A stretch of DNA of 64,000 nt from Brevipalpus yothersi (taxonomy: Eukaryota > Arthropoda > Arachnida > Trombidiformes > Tenuipalpidae), in assembly GCA_003956705.1 (NCBI GenBank), contig QZCP01000556.1, positions 310,001 through 374,000 of the forward strand, in the 5' to 3' direction. Position numbers and translations under genes: made by a program. Shown piece after piece: positions 60,141 through 64,000 of the stretch (the stretch's first letter is position 1; each line of letters opens with the position of its first letter). The notes under the pieces were generated by a model that ran no database searches, was not told the DNA's origin, and saw only the letters and a program-made list of their open reading frames with translations.

Positions 60141-61243
60141 CTACTCTACAGCTCCATGTAAAAATCTTTCCCTATAAGCAAACTCAGTAGCCTTAACACT
60201 TTGCGCTCTCCTGCCAAGAGGTTCCAAATCACTATAGCACTTGTCGAAAACTTTGTCAATAGTGTTCAAAAGCTCAAGATCGTTCCGGTCAGGATAAGTT
60301 GCTTTCAAAGAGTAGAAAGCTTTAGCACGAACGCATTCCTGTACATAAAATGAAACAAGGTTAAGTAAATTGGATGAAAAAATCCAAGATTAAACTAACT
60401 TTCTGCATATTTTCGACCTTATAAAACGGTGTTGCACCAGAGACAATAGAATCCATGTATGAGCAATTGATAAGATTTGCAGCTCTTATCTATATTGTGT
60501 CCAATAATTTTTAAAAAGAAAGAAGAAATAGTGATCAATATAATCTCGAATGTATCAATCGATTCACCGACTCACCTCTGTGCATGCTACATGTTCTGGA
60601 TTACTGTAGTCTAGTTTTGCGCGGCAAACATCGAACATATGGATCATTTCATGGGCCATGGTGATCAAGCGTTTACTCTTGCCAATTCCTCCATTAGAAC
60701 ATACCACAATTTGATTATAAAATGTATCATAACCTCCCGTTGTTTTTCCTCTACAAGGCTCACAGCTGAAGTGTCGTCGATAATCCAGCTCACTGTGAAG
60801 AAAGATGAGAGAAATTTCATAAATTTAATAAAGTTGATGGATTACAAATTCGATTCTTGATTCTTACCATCCATGAGCTTTCATTGCTCGCTCGATTATT
60901 TTGATTAGAGGATCTTGAATACAAATAAATTGCATTATTTTACAATGTACCAGTTCACAATTTTTGAATACTTACAATTTTTAAGCGTTGTAAGAACTGC
61001 TTTCTCACATGCTGCTCGTGAAAATTCCGTATCAGAATGAAATGGATTCCGTGATCTGAATGATCCACCTCTTCTTTCAGGATAGTAATAGAGGGCAGAT
61101 TCATTCACAGGATCAACGGGATCTCGATCTGATTTAGGCTTTTTTTGGTCACTTTCCGCTTTAGCCGAAGGAGGATCATTCAGAACGAAAAAAGCTTTAA
61201 CATCTTCCTTACTGTGCGGCTTCTCTCTGGTATCGACGCTCAT
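60141..61243 (-). CDS. Atp23: mitochondrial metalloprotease ATP23 homologue
   Basis: Exons 61243-60976, 60913-60868, 60792-60576, 60489-60400 and 60338-60141 give 272 residues (human ATP23 about 246). The zinc motif is H152-E153-M-I-H156 in MAHEMIHMFDVCRAKLDY. Around it are the family Cys pair HFSCEPC, GGYDTFYNQIVVC, EHVACTEIRAANL, ECVRAKAFYSL and VFDKCYSDLEPLGR. In yeast, ATP23 processes Atp6 and assists F1Fo assembly in the intermembrane space. The first 90 residues are charged and low-complexity with no clear presequence, consistent with disulfide-relay import into the intermembrane space. All splice phases match (60-200-nt introns). An alternative upstream start is not evident. Confidence 0.94.
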
Positions 61244-63176
61244 CTTTCCAATCAGCTAGTTTCTTTCAATATTTACTTTCAGACAACAGAACTACACGAC
61301 ATTGTCTTCAATGTTCACAAAAATATATCAACATCCCGGATGGTCACTTCATGTCAAATCGAATTATCGAAAGTTTGTTCAAAAAATTTTGTTTTTCAAG
61401 AAGCACATGTTTCATGAATTCAGCTGTAATAAACGCAGTCTCATTGCAAACCATAATAATGACGCAAGAATTTCCATTCTGTGATACTGAAGAACGATTA
61501 GATGTATGTGTATTTCATAGGGTATATTTTCTCGTGAATTTTGAACATGACAATTGGATGGAAAATTATAATATTTCATCCCATGAGTATTGTATCAGCA
61601 TTTTGTCAATGGTCTGTACTTTTCTCCATCCTTGTGATGAGCTTTGAGACCAGTCATAATTGCAATGCTGCTAAGGAGAAGAATCATTGGCCAATTTTGA
61701 CCATGTTGTTGATCAAAGCACATGAAAAGGAAAATTATAATCGATTGCCTCTGGGCAATCACCTCTTTCGCTTACACCAACGCAAATCCAAAATTCTGAG
61801 AATACTTTTCGACCTTAACTGATGATGGAAAAATTATTGAGGTTTTTTATACACAAGCAACAATAATGCTCACCGATTTTGACGTTCATTTATTTTAGTG
61901 TAGCCTCAGGTACATCACGCTCTCATATATTTGTTTGTTATGTGAGCTTATCCAGCTATATTAATCATTGAATTCTTGGCTAATTAACATAAACGGAAGA
62001 ATCCTTCAAATGAAAATTAGAATCTCTGGAATAAACCCAAAGGAAATAAGTTTAAGGTTTCGACGAATTCATGGCCAATATATCAACTCAAAGCTCAATT
62101 TGGTAAAAATAAAAATTTCTCTAAAAAAACTTGGAAGATTATGAGATTGATTGTCGAAATAAGCAACCAATTGAAAGCTATTATGTGATGAACCGACAAA
62201 AAACATGTAAATGAAGATTAAGCCCTCTAAAGCATGTTTCAATTAGATTTAAATGCACTTTTCAAAACGTGTCATAAGCCTCAAGATAACCGGAAATGTT
62301 GATTCTTGGACTACAAATACACTTGCACTTCCTCAGATTTTGTTCCGCAAAATGTTGAAGAATTTGGGCTTAAGAGAATTTCGAATGCTTTTTCTCAATC
62401 GATTCATGCTGAAGAAATGATCAATGATATTCGAATGCAAGTTCTTGAACTTTCGAATATTGGCATCGTTCGATACGACTATTTTCATTATGACTTTGGG
62501 AGAATCTTTTCAACATTCATCTAATTTAGCAAGAGCATGTCTCTTAAAGGTCATTGAATTGCTTGTTAATCCTTCTTGATATTCAAATTATATGTGGGCC
62601 TGAATAGAATTACATGATACAAGGTATTTGACTGTCCTACTCGAGACACAATCAAATCAGAAAAGAACAAAGGTGAGAATAAAACTGTAAGACATGACGG
62701 AGGGTCCAATTTCGAATTCAAGTATTGATTAATTGATTGATCGAACGAAAAAATTGGCATTTGATCTATATTCAAACCTTCAAATCGCCATAAATAAGCC
62801 ATACCAATCTGGGTCCTCATTCTAAACACGAATTCTGGAATAACAGAAAAACGATGAAAAACTTTAGATTTATCAAAGTATAAGTGACAAAATTTGTGTG
62901 TCAATCTTGTGCAGAAATGCAGAAATGCTCAGTCTTCCGGACAATATTTGAATGAATCTTTTGAAATAAGTTGATTGTCGATCCTTTTGAAAAATTTTTC
63001 AAAATAGGCTTATAAGTGGTGATGAGCATCACTCGAAAAGATGCTGATGGTCATAAAGAGAAAACAACTCTTTTCACTTTCTCTTACTTTCGACAGGTTC
63101 TGAGGCGGTGATTAAGAAAGAGAGAGAATCGTGAGGAACTTTTAATTGTTGAAATTGAAGAAGATTCTCTTTCTCG
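61244..63176. other. intergenic
   Basis: About 1.9 kb, AT-rich, with no recognised gene; frames near 61351-61822 and 62306-62524 look random. Confidence 0.45.
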
Positions 63177-63213
63177 TATAAATACCGATGATCACCATGA
63201 CACCTTCTCAGTC
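63177..63213 (+). promoter_or_regulatory. TATA box plus initiator for the 63319 gene
   Basis: TATAAATA spans 63177-63184 and TCAGTC spans 63208-63213, with the initiator A at 63210. The 33-nt spacing fits a TATA/Inr core promoter and would give a 5' UTR of about 110 nt. Confidence 0.65.
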
Positions 63214-63318
63214 AAAGAGATTTTGTGCTTGGGTGATCATCGAAAAGTGTGTGTTAAGTTCTAAAAGTTCTACTAATTATCATTTGTAAAGGTGATCGAA
63301 TTTAATAGCTCTGGAAAA

Positions 63319-63390
63319 ATGTTAAAAATTTCGTTAATTTTTTTGTGCCTTACTATTGAAGCTTGCTACTCGCAAAATCGTGATGCCAGA
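63319..63390 (+). CDS. first coding exon of a small secreted protein (partial)
   Basis: The ATG at 63319 opens a 24-codon exon that is almost all signal peptide (MLKISLIFLCLTIEACYS, cut near YSQN) and ends at GCCAGA|GTAAGT in phase 0. A perfect-looking TATA/Inr promoter lies upstream. The next exon is uncertain. A TCCAATTTCAG acceptor at 63445 would give only seven more codons before a stop (FSNESP), so either this makes a very short secreted peptide or the real second exon is further on or beyond the window. Family unknown. Confidence 0.5.
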
Positions 63391-64000
63391 GTAAGTCGTG
63401 AGTAATTGATAGGGAAGATGATCCTGTATAGGATTCCAATTTCAGTTTTCCAATGAATCACCATGAGATGCCGATATTTCATTTCCGTTGAACAATTCTT
63501 TCTCTCTCTCTCAATTCTTCTGCATTCTCCTTCTCAAACATTTAAGTCACTGATTGATTGATGAATATCTTATTGCTTCAAATGGTTTGCTTATCGCTTC
63601 TTTCTATCAATTCAAGACAAATGCTTGTCAAAAATTCGTGGAAAAAGGATATGACACCAAAAGTTTTTAGACGTCAAAAATCAAGATAACATCACACTGA
63701 ACAAATATCATTGCAAGTTGTAAAATGATTCCTCGAGTGTGTTTGCAAATCTCAATACATCGTCACTTGATCAACAAAATGTTGCATCAATGGCGCTCAA
63801 CATTCTGAATGCAAAATGTTCATCTCTCTCTCTCTCGGAATACGTTCATTTGAATATTCGAAATTGCCTGAAAAAATACCCGAAAAATAACCGAAAAAAG
63901 AAAGTTTCAGATTTTTCTGGTATAGCTGTAGATGGCGCGAATAACATGAGTGAAAAAACCCAATTTTTGGGAAAATGAATTCTAACCATTATCAGATAAA
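63391..64000. other. downstream of secreted-peptide exon; possible transposase remnant
   Basis: An 80-codon frame at 63739-63978 without a convincing ATG includes FSGIAVDGANNMSEK, faintly like the DGA-x-x-M block of hAT-type transposases. It is too short and isolated to call. No other feature seen. Confidence 0.25.

Noticed and set aside
1..64000. tRNA genes, CRISPR arrays, operons or prophage-like elements
   Set aside because: No convincing A/B-box pair with a cloverleaf was seen, there are no spaced direct repeats of CRISPR type, and the intron-rich genes show this is a eukaryotic nuclear sequence.

Overview
The window is eukaryotic nuclear DNA from a compact, AT-rich animal genome. It holds about 18 protein-coding genes on both strands. 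Introns are mostly 50-300 nt with GT..AG ends, and long (TC)n/(GA)n microsatellites lie between and inside genes. Arthropod-style core promoters (TATA box plus TCAGT initiator) and an arthropod-type CUB secreted protein point to an arthropod. A mite or other chelicerate is my best guess, but nothing here fixes the species. Gene models below were assembled by hand from reading frames and splice sites; names come from recognised family sequence, not from a database search.

Layout: 16-483 (-) small secreted protein; 2405-3310 (-) secreted protein of unknown family with a TATA/Inr promoter; 5197-9711 (+) WDR47; 10040-10528 (+) small single-pass membrane protein; 11820-12334 (+) short secreted peptide; 13537-15431 (+) TMEM272-like four-pass protein with three PPxY motifs; 17009-19967 (+) HECW-type WW/HECT ubiquitin ligase; 22157-24485 (-) CUB secreted protein; 27957-31948 (-) IFT140; 32313-33857 (-) dihydrodiol dehydrogenase; 34923-35963 (+) CCDC51/MITOK; 36424-37404 (-) C2HC-finger-like protein; 39911-41800 (+) sphingosine kinase; 43999-46331 (+) branched-chain aminotransferase; 46597-46714 (+) 5S rRNA; 52587-57190 (+) BAHD1-type BAH protein; 58053-58931 (-) TMEM208; 60141-61243 (-) ATP23 metalloprotease; 63319 onward (+) secreted-peptide exon.

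The genes are a typical mixed animal neighbourhood (cilium/microtubule: WDR47, IFT140; mitochondrion: MITOK, ATP23; ER: TMEM208; lipid and amino-acid metabolism: SPHK, BCAT), not an operon-like system. Two local patterns stand out. First, a PY-motif membrane protein lies directly upstream, on the same strand, of a WW-domain HECT ligase of the class that binds such motifs. Second, a short structured repeat occurs three times in the same orientation within 5 kb in and upstream of the CUB gene; two copies carry a perfect GGTCA-T-TGACC inverted repeat, the form of an ecdysone/nuclear-receptor response element. The stretch 46.7-52.5 kb has no recognisable protein gene and includes a 250-base assembly gap inside a TC microsatellite.
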